DNA of 64,000 nt from Galerina marginata (Eukaryota; Basidiomycota; Agaricomycetes; Agaricales; Galerinaceae), in assembly GCA_023014335.1 (NCBI GenBank), contig JAECYW010000035.1:372001-436000 (forward strand). Reading direction: 5' to 3'. The notes beneath the pieces are model-generated. The model made no database searches. It saw nothing but the letters and a program-made list of their open reading frames with translations, and was not told the DNA's origin. How positions within the stretch are numbered: position 1 is the stretch's first letter; each line of letters opens with the position of its first letter. A program made the position numbers and the translations under genes. Shown here one piece after another: positions 14,301-25,328 of this stretch.

Positions 14301-17300
14301 CGATGAAATCGACCAAGAGGTACGTTCTTCGTTCCAGCCATCCAAATCAAGTGCCAACCAATTTCTCAGGAAATTCAGCTGTACACAATAGGCTTAGAGT
14401 CCGCCACCAAGGCCGCTAAAACTATCATCATTTTCTTGACACAGCGATCTGGGAAGGGCAAGGCGACGAAAAACTCAAACGAGGCAGAATATCGTGCGAT
14501 TTTCGACAACTTAATCGACGATCTCCTGGCGGTCCTCTTTTGGCCAGAGTGGCCAGCAGCGAGCCTCATCTTAAGCATTGCTTCAAAGTTTATGGTATTT
14601 CATCATTCCAATATAAAAATTTTCACTGTTAAACCGGACATACATTAGGTTTCGTCTCTCGACGACGTCAAAACGAGCTCTCAAACAGACAATAATGCTG
14701 CCAAGACAATGGCTCTGGATCACCTCGGCGTCATCGCTGCTCGCATTCGCACTAGTACCCTGAAAGTGAAGCGCACAGCTGCATTGAAAAAGATCGTAAA
14801 ACCTCTTGATGAAGTAGGACTGATTTCTGTTCCCCTTCTTGAGTTCTAATATCCTCATTATCCGTTCGTCAGGTTGTTTATAATGTTGACATTAAAGGTC
14901 TTAATCGATTCTTGAACGCTCATCAGGACGTTGCGTCCCATCTGTGTAAACGGTCTTCAGAAGATCAAGCTTACGACGCAAGTCATACTTTTCCAGTATT
15001 TACACATCCTATTAACGTCTCCGCAGAGTGCAAGGGAGTTGACTGCCGCTACTCTTGGTCAGGAACTGGCAGCCGCTCTTAAGCAAGTGCATGGCTGGCT
15101 AGAAAACCCTGAGGCCGATGAAGACTTGAACATCAAGGACGAGAGTAAACTTCAACCATTTGGACAGCGCCTCAAAATTGCATTGCGAGAAGTCTGGAAG
15201 GATCCGTCAAATGACGTTTTCGACATTGGGTATGTACCTCCCCAATATCTGCAAGGATTCTTGATCATATCTCTCAATTAGTTCACAAGAAGAAGTTCAG
15301 CGTGTGGACAGCCTTGGCGAAGAAATTGGAACCATCCAGGGCCTTCGCAACTCGTTCAACCCAATTTTGAGTGTCATTGTGATGGCGCTTGATTCACCTG
15401 CTATCTTTATGCGTACTAAAGCCCTTCGTGCATTGGGACAAATTGTTACAAGTGATTCAACCGTTCTTGCTCTCGTCAGTCCCACGTCTGCAGCCCCTTT
15501 AACACTCTTACAATGTCCAATATAGCCAAACGTTCGTCGTGGAATTGAAAGTCACCTTCTGGATAGTTCCCCGGCTGTTCGCGATGCAGCTGTGGAGTTG
15601 ATTGGGAAGTACATGATAGATTCTCCTGTGGTTGCAGGCGATTATTACCAGAAAGTCGCCGATCGCATGGCAGTGAGTACTTATTAAGATCCTTGTCCTC
15701 TGATGCTCACTTCAAACCAGGATACGGGTCTTAGTGTGCGGAAACGCGTTATCAAGTTACTCAAATCTTTTTACCCTATTACGGATGACACTCGCCGGGT
15801 CGATATCACAACTCGTTTGGTGCTCAGGATGTTAGATGAAGATGACACAGTCAAAGATCTAGCCATAAAAACCATCGAAGAACTGTGGTTCCCGCCGACG
15901 CCTCTTCCTTCTGCTCTAAAATCACGGACAGCTATGCCGGCAGCTCAAGACAAATCTGCCCTCTTGTCAAAGGTTTCTGTCATAATGGGCACTTCTTCGA
16001 ATTTCAAAGATCGTCAGTCGCCTCTTGAGGACATCCTACACAAAATTATGGCAGACAAAGAAGGAATCGAAAGGAATTCTCTGCATGCTCGCTATGGGGA
16101 AATCTGCGAAGCTTTGATTGACGGCCTAGTGGATGCTTCTGACCTTCCTGGTTTTGTAAGGATCTGCATCTTTCTGGTGTCCGTTATTCCATTCACATAG
16201 TCTTTCTTCAGACAGTCATCAATTGCATCCGCACTATCTACCTGCTCACCTCCGCCTATCCATCTGTATTGTCTGGCACGACTGCATCAACACTCCTTCC
16301 ATATCTTAAAAACGCCACCACGGTATGATTTTGTCGTTGAAAGTAATATGATATATTGATTCATGCAATCTTTTAGCCGGAAGAACTAGCAACTTCAGAT
16401 TATCTTCTTAAAATATTCAAGGTCTCGATTCCTCACATGCCTAAAACGGCTGCCAAATTTGGTCAGGAACTTCAGGCAGCTTTGCAGCCGATGATCATCA
16501 AGCCGTCTGGAGGTGGAGGTGTGCAGGTAAGTTTTATGCATTTGTAGCCGACAACCATATCTGATTTCATAATTTACTAGATCTTGCAGGAGAGTGTCGG
16601 GTGCATGTGCGTTGTTGTGCAGCACCTTACTCATGACTTCGTGAGGTTGGTTAACTTGATCAAGTCTTGCAATGGTATGTGAATTCTTTGGGCAGGCCAA
16701 CCCCAATTGACTCCTTGATTGTAAACCCACAGCCCGCCTTCAGCAAATGATCAACCGACCGATATCTCAAACACTAGGGGACAATGATATCCGTGCTCTG
16801 ACCATTCTCATATTCATCGTGGCCTTACTTGCCGAAAACTGCAATTTTGATGCCTTACGTAAGGGCAATTCTAGTAAGCCGCACTTTTTAACCTTCAGAA
16901 ATTGCGTGTGTTGAGCATAATTGTAGTCCTAGTCCCAGATCTTGATAGCATATCCAAGGTACTATTTTTTTGGTTCGCAGTATTGTTTTCAATAATACAA
17001 CCGGACTAGGGTTCCATAACGGAGCATATTTACAACATGCTAATAATCCTTTACAAAAAATTCGATCAACCATCACTTCGAGGTCGTATCTTGCAATGTC
17101 TAGGTATACGCACGCCTTAGTCCTTTCGTCGCATCTGTGCACTAATCCCAGATTCGAAAGGTTTCCTTTTCCGTGCCCAACCGACGCTGATGACAATGGA
17201 ACGTTCTGCCCATATCATGGATGAAATTTTTGCATCTCAAGAGGAAGAAGGGAAGGGCCGTCTGTTGAAGATTATTCAAGACTTTCTGGTTTCCGAAGCT

Positions 17301-18806
17301 TCGAAGCATAGTGCGAAGGAAAAAGGTTGATTTTCGGTGCTCTCCTTAGTGCCCTTAATTCTTATTCCGATATCCAGAATCCAGTAAAGGGAAGACCAAG
17401 CCGAGCGATGTCAATATGGAAGAATTGGTTGGCAATACAGACGGTTTCGCAGATTCTGGGTGAGCATGTCATCACGTTTACTCGTGCCAAATTCCAACAC
17501 GATGTCTCCAGTGTCAGCTCTGCCATCGTGCAGCGTTACCTGGACCATGTCTTAGAAGCTGCTCTATCGCAAAACAGCCATATTCAAGCTGTGGCCATTG
17601 ATGTTCTGAGCTTCACTATCAAGCAAGGCCTTGCTCACCCTCTCCAGGTAACAAACAACCATTCTTTACGACAGCCTTACCGAACACAAGTCCTTCTAGT
17701 CATTCCCTGTAATCGTGGCGCTTGAAACCAGTCCCCTGCTTGCGATCAGCAACCGAGCCAGTGCTCTCCATGCGATTTTGCAAGGAAAGCACTCATCGCT
17801 CTTGAACACAAGGTATCCTATTAGTGCTAGGAAGTCTTTCGACTACCAGAAGAAGATTTTCCCGGGTGCTGTAGAGCCTGTAAAAGGTGTGTTGAGGTAC
17901 ATTTTTCGGAGGGGTGCCCCTGAATATCAATCTTCTTAGGCTTCCGCCTGCAACCTACTCCCGTTGCTCTTCTTCAACGATGGTACTCACATGTCCGCGA
18001 GAAACGACCGACCAGACAAGACTTTCTGAAGTCGTTGGTGAAAATATTCCAGGAAAACCCGACATACGAATCGACGCAGGATGACGTCGACTACACAAGA
18101 TATATGGCTGAAAACTTTTCAGCGTTCGATTACAAGACTCTTGAAGAAGTTTTGACTGTCATCAAGTACCTCACGAGCGTTCTTTCAACAACGGGAATGC
18201 AAGTGCTGGAAATCATTTCGCCGTCGCACTTGCTTACCCACCTACATGGAACTTCGAAACTGGAAACCTCTGTGCCTTCTGATCCACCTGCTGTACGTGA
18301 CGATTGTTGTTGATGTCAATCTCACGATTCAGACTTTTGTGTTATTAGGACCACCCTGCTGACGATGTCCCAAAGGAAAAATCAAATGCAAAGGAATACA
18401 ACCAAGTTGCCTTGATGCGAACTTCTGTCATAATTGCTTTAGTCATGCTCCTCAAATCCCATCTGAAATCTCTTTATTCCTTGTCAGAAGAGTACGCGTT
18501 GTGTCTTTTTTATTTGATTCCTGGCTCATTTCTTTTCTTCTAGCAAATGCAACAAATTCGTTATCGGCAAGAAGAGTGTTATTGGGGACAAACCCGCAAC
18601 GAAACGACACGACAACCCTATTTCATGGACCCGACTCGCCTTCGCAACCTCCCCTCTTCACACTACCGAAGAGGCCAACGCGCAAAAGGCTAAAGTATGT
18701 AAAGGCTTTTTTCATCTACCCGTTTGTCTAACCTGTTTCATAGTTCCTCGAAATTTGGAACGAGGATGGTCTAACGGCAGAGCCAGAAGAGGAGGAATTC
18801 CTATAA
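11379..18806 (+). CDS. Sister chromatid cohesion loader Scc2/Mis4/NIPBL (Rad9 of Coprinopsis)
   Basis: The Scc2 protein loads cohesin on chromatin with Scc4 and is needed for sister cohesion, repair and meiosis. The start is the ATG at 11379 (MSHNQQWYP). About the first 450 residues are disordered, rich in Pro/Ser/Thr and with several S/TP sites. Then comes the family's [19 protein letters not shown] segment followed by [16 protein letters not shown] basic linker ([14 protein letters not shown]) precedes the HEAT-repeat body, including [17 protein letters not shown] and [20 protein letters not shown]. The C-terminal hallmark [13 protein letters not shown] is present near 17120-17190. The last exon ends AEPEEEEFL with TAA at 18804-18806. 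About 20 introns join in frame, giving roughly 2,000 residues, normal for basidiomycetes. In Coprinopsis cinerea the orthologue is the meiotic gene rad9. Confidence 0.9.
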
Positions 18807-18985
18807 TTGCCAACGACAGGATTCAAGTATTCTCTGACCCTTCATCCAGTTTTCTTGGAGGCTTTGTATAGATTTTATTATCATTATCATTGTTGTTGTT
18901 GATACCCACTATAGGTTGTGTATTGCTTATTGTAGTACAGTAATTCCGCTTTAATGCATTGCTTCTTGTTTCTGACAGTTGTTTG

Positions 18986-19054
18986 TCTGGCGCTAAGGGC
19001 AAGCAGGGCTGGATATTCGTGATAAAGGTTGTGAGTTCGATCCTCATCGTTGGT
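18986..19054 (+). other. tRNA-like remnant with B-box
   Basis: A T-arm shape is visible: GTGAG, loop TTCGATC, CTCAT, which matches the Pol III B-box (GTTCGATCC). A 7-base acceptor-like strand CGTTGGT follows, and TCTGGCG lies upstream at the right distance to pair with it except at one position. No proper anticodon stem forms and the length is 69 bases, so it is probably a tRNA-derived remnant rather than a working tRNA. Confidence 0.3.
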
Positions 19055-19121
19055 TTATTTTTGTTCAACATGCATTTGCACCCCTAGTCTCGTACATACA
19101 TAGTGTGCCGAAGATCAGCTT

Positions 19122-20669
19122 TCAGTATACTGGAAAATTTGTGTCGACGTCTTTTGCCCACGCTCTTAAACCCCCGACCACGTCCTTGATTGTGACATTA
19201 GGAAGCCCAGAGCGCTTAGCCACGCCTCTCAAAGCCTCTGCAGCAATTTGCGAGTCATTACCTAGTCGGCATAAAATGTATGTCTCCACTACACTGTCAT
19301 GCATCAAATGTGCCGTCGGATTGGCCACGAGTTCGTCCAAAGGAACATCTTGAATGTTATTAGAACGTTAATCATATATGGAGTGATGATTTAGCCTACT
19401 GATAGAATTTGGAAGCTGGCAGATTTGAAACTCAGTCCGCGGTCGGACATCGATAAGTTTGAGTTTATTATTTTCCCCGAGTATTTGTTTGAATTCCTAC
19501 CAGAATGCAAGCTTCAGTATGGAGACATATGTAAAACAAAACAACAACTTTTGCTGATATTCGATACCCTGGGTCTCCATCCACGAGTCCTTGCTTCTCC
19601 CAATCTGGTGCAGGGCCCCCGCAAAATTGAACATAGTCAAAATCTTGTATTTCTCCGACCTTCTGTCCCTCCTTCCCGCAAGCGGGACAAGTTGGGTCTC
19701 TTGAGCCAAGGTCAATGCTACGAAAAGGAGTGGAGCTGGTAGCAGAAAATACGAGCATGCTGGATTTGTTGTCTGTAGAGGTACATTTTTACCGAAATTT
19801 TTCGAAGAGTTTGATTCAAGGATACATACTATGAAGGCCCGTGATTATTTTTATTACTTCTAAAGCCTGAAGGTTCCCGATGACACCGGTGACCACTCCC
19901 AGAATTCCAGTCTCCTCGCATGTACTCGTTGTCGACGGCGGTTTGGGAAACAAGCAACGATAGCAAAGGCCATCCGACCCAAGATTATAGGTACAAACCT
20001 GGCCACTGAATCTCTGCGCTGCACCGCTCACCAGAGGTTTTTTGAGGGCGACAGCTGTATCGGAGAGAAGGTATCTTGTTGGGGCGTTGTCCGTGCAGTC
20101 TAGAATGATATCGTAGCTTTGTAGAAGATTCGAAGCATTGAGCGAAGAAAGAGGTTCAGTTATGGCTTCCACTTTTATTCGAGAGTTAGTTCTACATGAA
20201 GGAGACAAATCGATATCTGAATTCATTGGCAAAACGCTCCAGGTGCTCACTGTCTAATGGCCAGTGCCGCGGACTCGGTTTTGTACATTCCTACAGTCTG
20301 CTCGTTGTGTAGAATCTGTCGTTGAAGGTTTGATACTTCTACCACGTCGTGATCAATAATACCTATCCGTCCTGTCGAACGTCGTTGTACTCATGAGTTC
20401 CCAGAAGTAATTGAGGCGGGCTACACTGGTAGTACCTATACCAGCCGCAGCTAAATACTGCAGAGCCGGACAGCCTAGGCCACCTGCACCAACAACCACG
20501 ACCGAAGCTTGTTGTAGCTTTAATTGTCCTATTCAAAGTATCTTTGTTTTTTGATGCTGCCTAAAGTAGAAGAGCACGAACCAGATAATCCAAAGCCCTC
20601 TAATATCATTTGCCTTCCATAGCGCCTATAGTCTTCTAGAGGTAGCTTCCGGTCTGTGTCCGAGTCCAT
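19122..20669 (-). CDS. uba4: Adenylyltransferase/sulfurtransferase Uba4 (MOCS3-like E1)
   Basis: Uba4 adenylates and thiolates the C-terminal Gly-Gly of Urm1 (tRNA thiolation and urmylation), and in MOCS3 also that of MOCS2A for molybdenum cofactor. It is cytosolic. The start is the ATG at 20669 (MDSDTDRKL). The ThiF/E1 domain shows [17 protein letters not shown], nucleotide-binding [29 protein letters not shown] and [14 protein letters not shown]. Zinc pairs are CYRC and CPACG, and the catalytic cysteine region is [11 protein letters not shown]. The C-terminal rhodanese domain has [10 protein letters not shown] and active-site loop [10 protein letters not shown]. The protein stops at 19122 after DTNFPVY. 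Intron joins keep the frame. All key residues are present. It is the first of five genes with ubiquitin-pathway ties or next to them. Confidence 0.92.
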
Positions 20670-20817
20670 GTAAAGTTGGGACTTACGTCGTATGCTTCAG
20701 ATGCTACATGTGCCGAAACTTATAATACAGAGCATCTCTGAGCATCTCCTATCGCGATTATCATTGAGGCATGACGTTGACGGGTTCTCCCGATTGTCAC
20801 CTGTCGAAGCGCTCGTC

Positions 20818-20825
20818 TATAAATA
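20818..20825 (+). promoter_or_regulatory. TATA box (TATAAATA)
   Basis: A perfect TATAAATA lies about 265 bp upstream of the ATG at 21091 and 150 bp upstream of the divergent Uba4 start. It is oriented for the plus-strand ubiquitin-like gene and implies a 5' UTR of about 230 bases. Confidence 0.45.
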
Positions 20826-21090
20826 GCTAGCCCATCTTTTTATGGAAGGTCGCCCAAATCAGTCAGCCAAGCACCGGGAATCAACAATCACCGATCAACC
20901 TAATTCAGACGAGATCTAAAGCACCGATTTCTTCAGAGTCTGGAGATCTGGAAACCGGTCTTATATATTTCCCGACATGTAGTCGAAGAGCCCTCGAAGA
21001 GTTCGTATCTGACATCGCGTGAGGTATCGCAACCCGACTACCTTCATATGCGCCTGAAACTGACAGACTTACTTGGACCCCCAGAGCTCC

Positions 21091-21673
21091 ATGGCTGATA
21101 TTACCGTCAAGATAATTAGGCTCGACGATCCTTTCAACGACCCAGAGCTGGGTGTTAATGAAAGGAGCACAGTCGCAGACTTGAAGATGGCTATTTCCTC
21201 ATGGTGGAATATTCCATTTGATGAACAAATTCTCGTCTATTATAAAGACATTCTCGACGACCACAAAACCCTGAGTTCTTATAGTATCGGTGATGACTCC
21301 AAGGTTCAACTCGGTGAGTTGACCGTGCACCTATATCATTTAAAGCGCAAGTACTCATTCTGTCGCCCTCGCAAGTTCAACAAGTACCTGGCCTCGTACC
21401 GATCACCTGCAATATTGGAGGTAGAACTGTTCCACTTCGTGTTAGTCGAAAGGATAGAATATCTCAGGTCAAGGAGAGGATTCTGCAAAAAGAAGGCATC
21501 GATCCAAATATGTTCTATCTCAAATTTCAGCAGAACCGCGTCTCCGACGATGCCACAGTCGAGGAATTGGGCATTGTCATCAATTCCGAAATTGTCTGTA
21601 CGTCAGGTCGCACTCATATTGATTCGCTCCAGTCTTACATTTTTTATCCTGCCTTCTTTCAGATGCCACTTAA
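21091..21673 (+). CDS. Tandem ubiquitin-like domain protein without terminal GG
   Basis: Small protein of about 150 residues made of two ubiquitin-fold domains. Exons are roughly 21091-21313, 21376-21597 and 21663-21673. Domain A carries ITVKIIRL, then STVADLKMAISSWWNI (the helix) and ILDDHKTLSSYSIGDDSKVQL. Domain B has the beta hairpin PITCNIGGRTVPLRV, helix DRISQVKERILQKEGI, then VSDDATVEELGIVINSEIV. The short last exon ends YAT and a TAA, so there is no C-terminal Gly-Gly for conjugation. It may act as a non-covalent ubiquitin-fold adaptor. Domain A resembles domain A of the gene at 23652, so the two are paralogs. They flank the RBR ligase gene, with which this one is convergent (about 200 bp apart). 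An alternative acceptor at 21342 would lengthen exon 2 in frame. Confidence 0.72.
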
Positions 21674-21876
21674 AACAAGAGTTTTTCATTTGGTTTTGAT
21701 TTCGAGTACAAAAAATTATCTCACTTCGCCTCGTCGCATTCTCTTTCTGTTTGCAAGAAGAAATAATAAAACACTTGTAGGATATGCAAGACCACACAGA
21801 AGTACTGCAGATAAGCTATGTTGAGATTTATCAAAGCCCACTTGCATTTTACCTCTGTACCTGGGCAGGCCTCCAA

Positions 21877-22812
21877 CTAAACATTGTACCTAACGCCATA
21901 CGGGCAGGCATACCAGTTCCTACCATGAGCACCATCGAAGTCCCATTCGCGAAGGCAAATCCAGCAGAAATGATAGTGACAATTTGCTATTGTGGCGAGA
22001 TCTGTGTCAGCCGTGCAACCCTTTACTGTCAATGAGGAAGGGAGTACGCACAACATGTCATGTGGTTGCATCTACAACGCAATGAGTAAGAATGGACACA
22101 AACCTGTAAATTGAGAAAAAAATTCGAAAGTCAACTCACCCAGAAATTCTGGTCATCTAGTCATGCAATTGGAAGGCAGTCAGGTCGTATAGAGGAGCTG
22201 ATTAAACGAAAAAAAAAAACTTACGTGTAGTTTACACGACGGGCATGGCTTGAGGTCTGCACCCATCTCGGCTCCAGCGTATGTTCCGTAAGTCGCACAG
22301 TTGTGGGAATCAGTCTCTTTCCAGACCACTCGGTCCTTGAAGCAATAATGTACGCCACAGGTTTTGCATTGCACAATTGGTGTGTCAGCTAAGGAAAATG
22401 CGAGTCAGCTGAGATAAAATTCGAATGTGAGGTCTCTCGTACTGCCTCCAAGGTGATATTGAGCGCCAGGACAATTGACCAGGGGACAAATGGCAAAGCG
22501 GGGATCACTTGTTGCAATAAGAATCAGGCAACGGTCCATGTAGCTGTTCGGAAGGTCAATCATAATCTTAACGCATGGCATCAAGTGTTCTTACTCATCG
22601 TCCTTGGTATTGATCCATTCCTCGACCCTTGTATTCTTGATCCGAGTTCTGCAGTTGTCGATGGGACATTCAAAATAAGAGTCCTGGTTTTTGACTCGAG
22701 TCTGTACAATCTGGCTGATATGCTCGAGACAAAGATCCAGTTTATGATTGCAATCTAATGTCGGGGAATTCGACTCGCTTCGGTTTTTGCAGTTGGGTTG
22801 TACACACGACAT
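21877..22812 (-). CDS. RBR (RING-IBR-RING) E3 ubiquitin ligase, compact
   Basis: RBR ligases take ubiquitin from an E2 onto a RING2 cysteine and then onto the substrate. Start taken at the ATG 22812 (MSCVQPNC). RING1-like part: CVQPNC, LDCNHKLDLCLEH, CPIDNC. IBR: CPLVNCPGAQYH, VQCKTCGVHYC, HNC. RING2: CPSCKLHMTRISGCNHMTC then SNCHYHFCWICLREW, ending near YACPYGVRYNV at 21877. To read RING2 whole, short exons must be joined across introns around 22065-22235; the joins keep all phases. The cysteine in SGCNHMTC is at the catalytic position. Length is about 235 residues, short for the family, with only a brief N terminus, so upstream coding exons (an open frame reaches 23020) cannot be excluded. 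The gene sits between two tandem ubiquitin-like genes. Confidence 0.78.
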
Positions 22813-23527
22813 CGTTGCGCGCTGACACGAAGGCTGCAAGTTCAGTGAATAAGTAGATATCGGAAAATAGGCCACAACGTGTCGAGGTAAGAGAGCCAAT
22901 TAAATCAAGCAAGCGATGTGTTCCAATTTGAGCCAGGAGGCCTCGCCACTGAACTTTCTCCAGATTTCTGCCTCGTAGACGATCCATCCAGGCTTCCAGA
23001 TATGACAAAGCTTTGATCAAAAGTAGGCTGGAGGCTTCTCGTATCTTGGGCAGGAAAGAAGTGATGTGTTCGGCGATTTTACATTTCCGAGTGTTTGTTA
23101 GATTTCAAGACGGAGCAGAAGGAGGCAGAAGGATCACGAGGTTCATGAAGAAGAGGCAGACGTGAAAGAACTCCGAGATTTCATTCAGATCGTGTGAAAT
23201 CACATTCCAGATGAGAATCAGTAAATCCGCCAAAAATCCCTTTATCAACCTTTCATCGGCATTTAATTTTGACTTCATTGATCAGCTCGGAAGTTCATCC
23301 TGATACAGCGCTCGTGGCAGTGATTTGTGGAGAAGATGTACATTGTAGAACACGAGGCTCAACCAAATTGGCATGTCCAATCCGTGCTCAACCGTGCTCG
23401 CGGTCCATGCCATCGAAATATTCCGACTCGGAGCCGTTGTTTCGACCAAGTTTCGACAAACCATTCACTTGAAGAATTGAGCTGGCTTGTGCTTCGGAAG
23501 TAGGACTCTCGTCACCGGTAAGGGCTT
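22813..23527. other. Spacer between RBR gene and second ubiquitin-like gene
   Basis: About 700 bp. On the minus strand a frame from 23020 to 22742 (MIKALSYLEAW...) could belong to a longer RBR N terminus but does not join it in phase at the obvious splice sites. The rest should hold the RBR promoter and the upstream region of the next gene. No repeat was found. Confidence 0.4.
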
Positions 23528-23533
23528 TATAAA
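23528..23533 (+). promoter_or_regulatory. TATA box (TATAAA)
   Basis: TATAAA lies 124 bp before the ATG at 23652, a common spacing for fungal genes with a short leader. It supports that gene being real and transcribed on the plus strand. Confidence 0.45.
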
Positions 23534-23651
23534 GCAATAATAGAGTGGTCTCCCCCCAGTTCTTGACCCCAAGTTCGAAATATCTGAGGCGTACGTGTTT
23601 CCGTTGAACGCCAACGTATCATACCTAATCCAACCCGCACATTTCTGTAGG

Positions 23652-24256
23652 ATGGGCGACCTCGTTGACATTTACGTGATGATGATTGAGACTGGGAATT
23701 TTGTTCCAGGCGGTACATATGCAGCAGACAGGTTGCAGGATGTTGCCACTCTCAAAAGCGAAATTGCTTCATGGTATGGTCTTCGAAACGTTACGACCCA
23801 GTGGTCCCTCTCGCTCGCTTCAGGAAGAAAGCTCGATAATTATCAACTCCTGAAAATCTACGGTGTTAATAACGGCGATACTCTTTACCTTCGTGAGTAT
23901 GGAGAAGGCCATAGATCATTTTTCTGACTGGATTTACTGACTGAGTGCGTTGTTAAATAGAGGATCCTGAACTTGTCAAGATTTCTTATTCCGAGAACAA
24001 CGGTCCAACAAAATTTGTGTGGGCATACCGAAATGATACAATACAGGCGGTCAAGGAAAAGGCTTTCCCTGGAAGAGCGAATGAATATGCCTTCCGCTTC
24101 AAGGGAGCCGCGGTAAACGACAGTTCAAAGGTCAATTCACTTGTAACTTCCGCTGAGGATGCGGTATATCTTGATTTGAGTAAGTGCACTCCTGATATAT
24201 TTCCAATCCGCGTTGCTAATTCTTGCCTTCCAGTATTCAATGCTAGGGGAGGGTAG
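23652..24256 (+). CDS. Tandem ubiquitin-like protein ending in Gly-Gly (ISG15-like layout)
   Basis: Small protein of about 165 residues with two ubiquitin-fold domains and a C-terminal di-glycine. Domain A: DIYVMMIETG, then DVATLKSEIASWYGL, then RKLDNYQLLKIYGVNNGDT. Domain B: ELVKISYSENNGPTKFVWAY, DTIQAVKEKAFPG, AFRFKGAAVNDSSKVNSL, and the tail YLDLIFNARGG followed by TAG (24254-24256). Introns lie at about 23893-23960 and 24180-24234; the last is a multiple of three and open, so its retention would still give the same GG tail. Mature ubiquitin, ISG15, NEDD8 and Urm1 all expose Gly-Gly, so this tail fits an E1-dependent modifier that needs no processing. Conjugation is inference. An in-frame ATG at 23595 is an alternative start. 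Confidence 0.75.
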
Positions 24257-24422
24257 GGTGACCTTGACGCATTCATCTCTAAGGTGGTTGGAGAGAGAGA
24301 CGGTACTTGACTCGATTTCCTTTCCTCGAGGCTAAATCCTGTCCGACACAACATTTGTTCTACTGGTAGTGAATCATATTTAGTTTTGTTTTGAGCGATG
24401 CAAGGCTTTACAAATCTATTTT

Positions 24423-25328
24423 TCATTTCTTCCTCCAAACGATCAAGTGTTCATACCCAACATGGGTCGGATCACTCTCCTCTGGAACTCTGTCGATCAG
24501 CTTTTCCCAGTCCTTCCCCAGAACGTCAATGTAGTGCTCCGGCCGAGTAAAATAAGGCGGTCCATCTTCTGACTGAGGGTTCATAGGAAAGACTAGTGCG
24601 ATGAGGAAGCCGCCAGATTTAACAAGGCTATCCATTTGGCGCCCCCAGTCGTGTCGCCTATTTGGAGGTATGGCGACAAAAAACCTGATCATAATCCGTA
24701 AATATTATTCTAAGCGAATGGCGCAGGCTCACGTGTAGTCATAGACCAGGTCAAACCTTTCTTCATCTGGTACCGAGAGCGTGAAAAAGTCTACATTCTG
24801 GAATGTCACTGTCGCGGGGGAGGTGGATGGCGAAGAGGCTAGCAAGCTATCACAAATTGTTATGTCTGTATTTGATGTTTTCTAATAAGAGGGTAGACAT
24901 CATACGCATATGCAGCCTGAATTGCGGTCGACGATATGTCGATTGCGAGAGTGTTGAGCCCCAGAGTTGCCGCTATAAAGATGGGATCATAACCCTAAAG
25001 CTTAAGGTCGGAATGTAGCTCGTGTGGCTGGTAGAAACTGAAATTGAAAACTTGCCCTACCACACCCTGGAACCAACGCGCGGCCTTGTCGTGGCCACTT
25101 TTGTTGATCAGAAAGGAGAAGGGCATGTAGCGGCGGCTGAACAGCCCCAAGTTTATCCCAAGGTAAAATGTTTTTCTCCCTGAGCCAGAGACGTTGGGTT
25201 AGAACATCCAATAGTATGTGGGCCTTTGTCAAAAATAATCACCAAGCTTTTTCCCAACCTTGCTCTTTGAAATTTCCAACCAAGTGCCTCAGGTTTTCCA
25301 TTTCTTCGGAGGAAGCCAGTCTTGTCAT
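24423..25328 (-). CDS. TPMT/thiol methyltransferase-like SAM-dependent methyltransferase
   Basis: Class I methyltransferase of the thiopurine/thiol/halide group, which moves a methyl group from SAM to sulfur or halide acceptors. Start at the ATG 25328 (MTRLASSEEM). Visible: QGWEKAW, then NILPWDKLGAVQPPLHALL, SAM motif I GRALVPGCGRGYD, LAIDISSTAI (acidic ribose-binding position), FDLVYDYT, FFVAIPPNRRHDWGRQM, and the family's GGFLIALVFPMN with GPPYFTRPEHY. It ends ...LIVWRKK at 24423. The intron splitting the GCGR/GYD motif uses a GC donor (minus strand 25055). About 210-230 residues, usual for the family. Substrate unknown. Confidence 0.85.

Noticed and set aside
19105..19353. Plus-strand frame opposite the rhodanese domain of Uba4
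   Set aside because: It is a shadow; the minus strand shows the rhodanese motif CRLGNDSQ.
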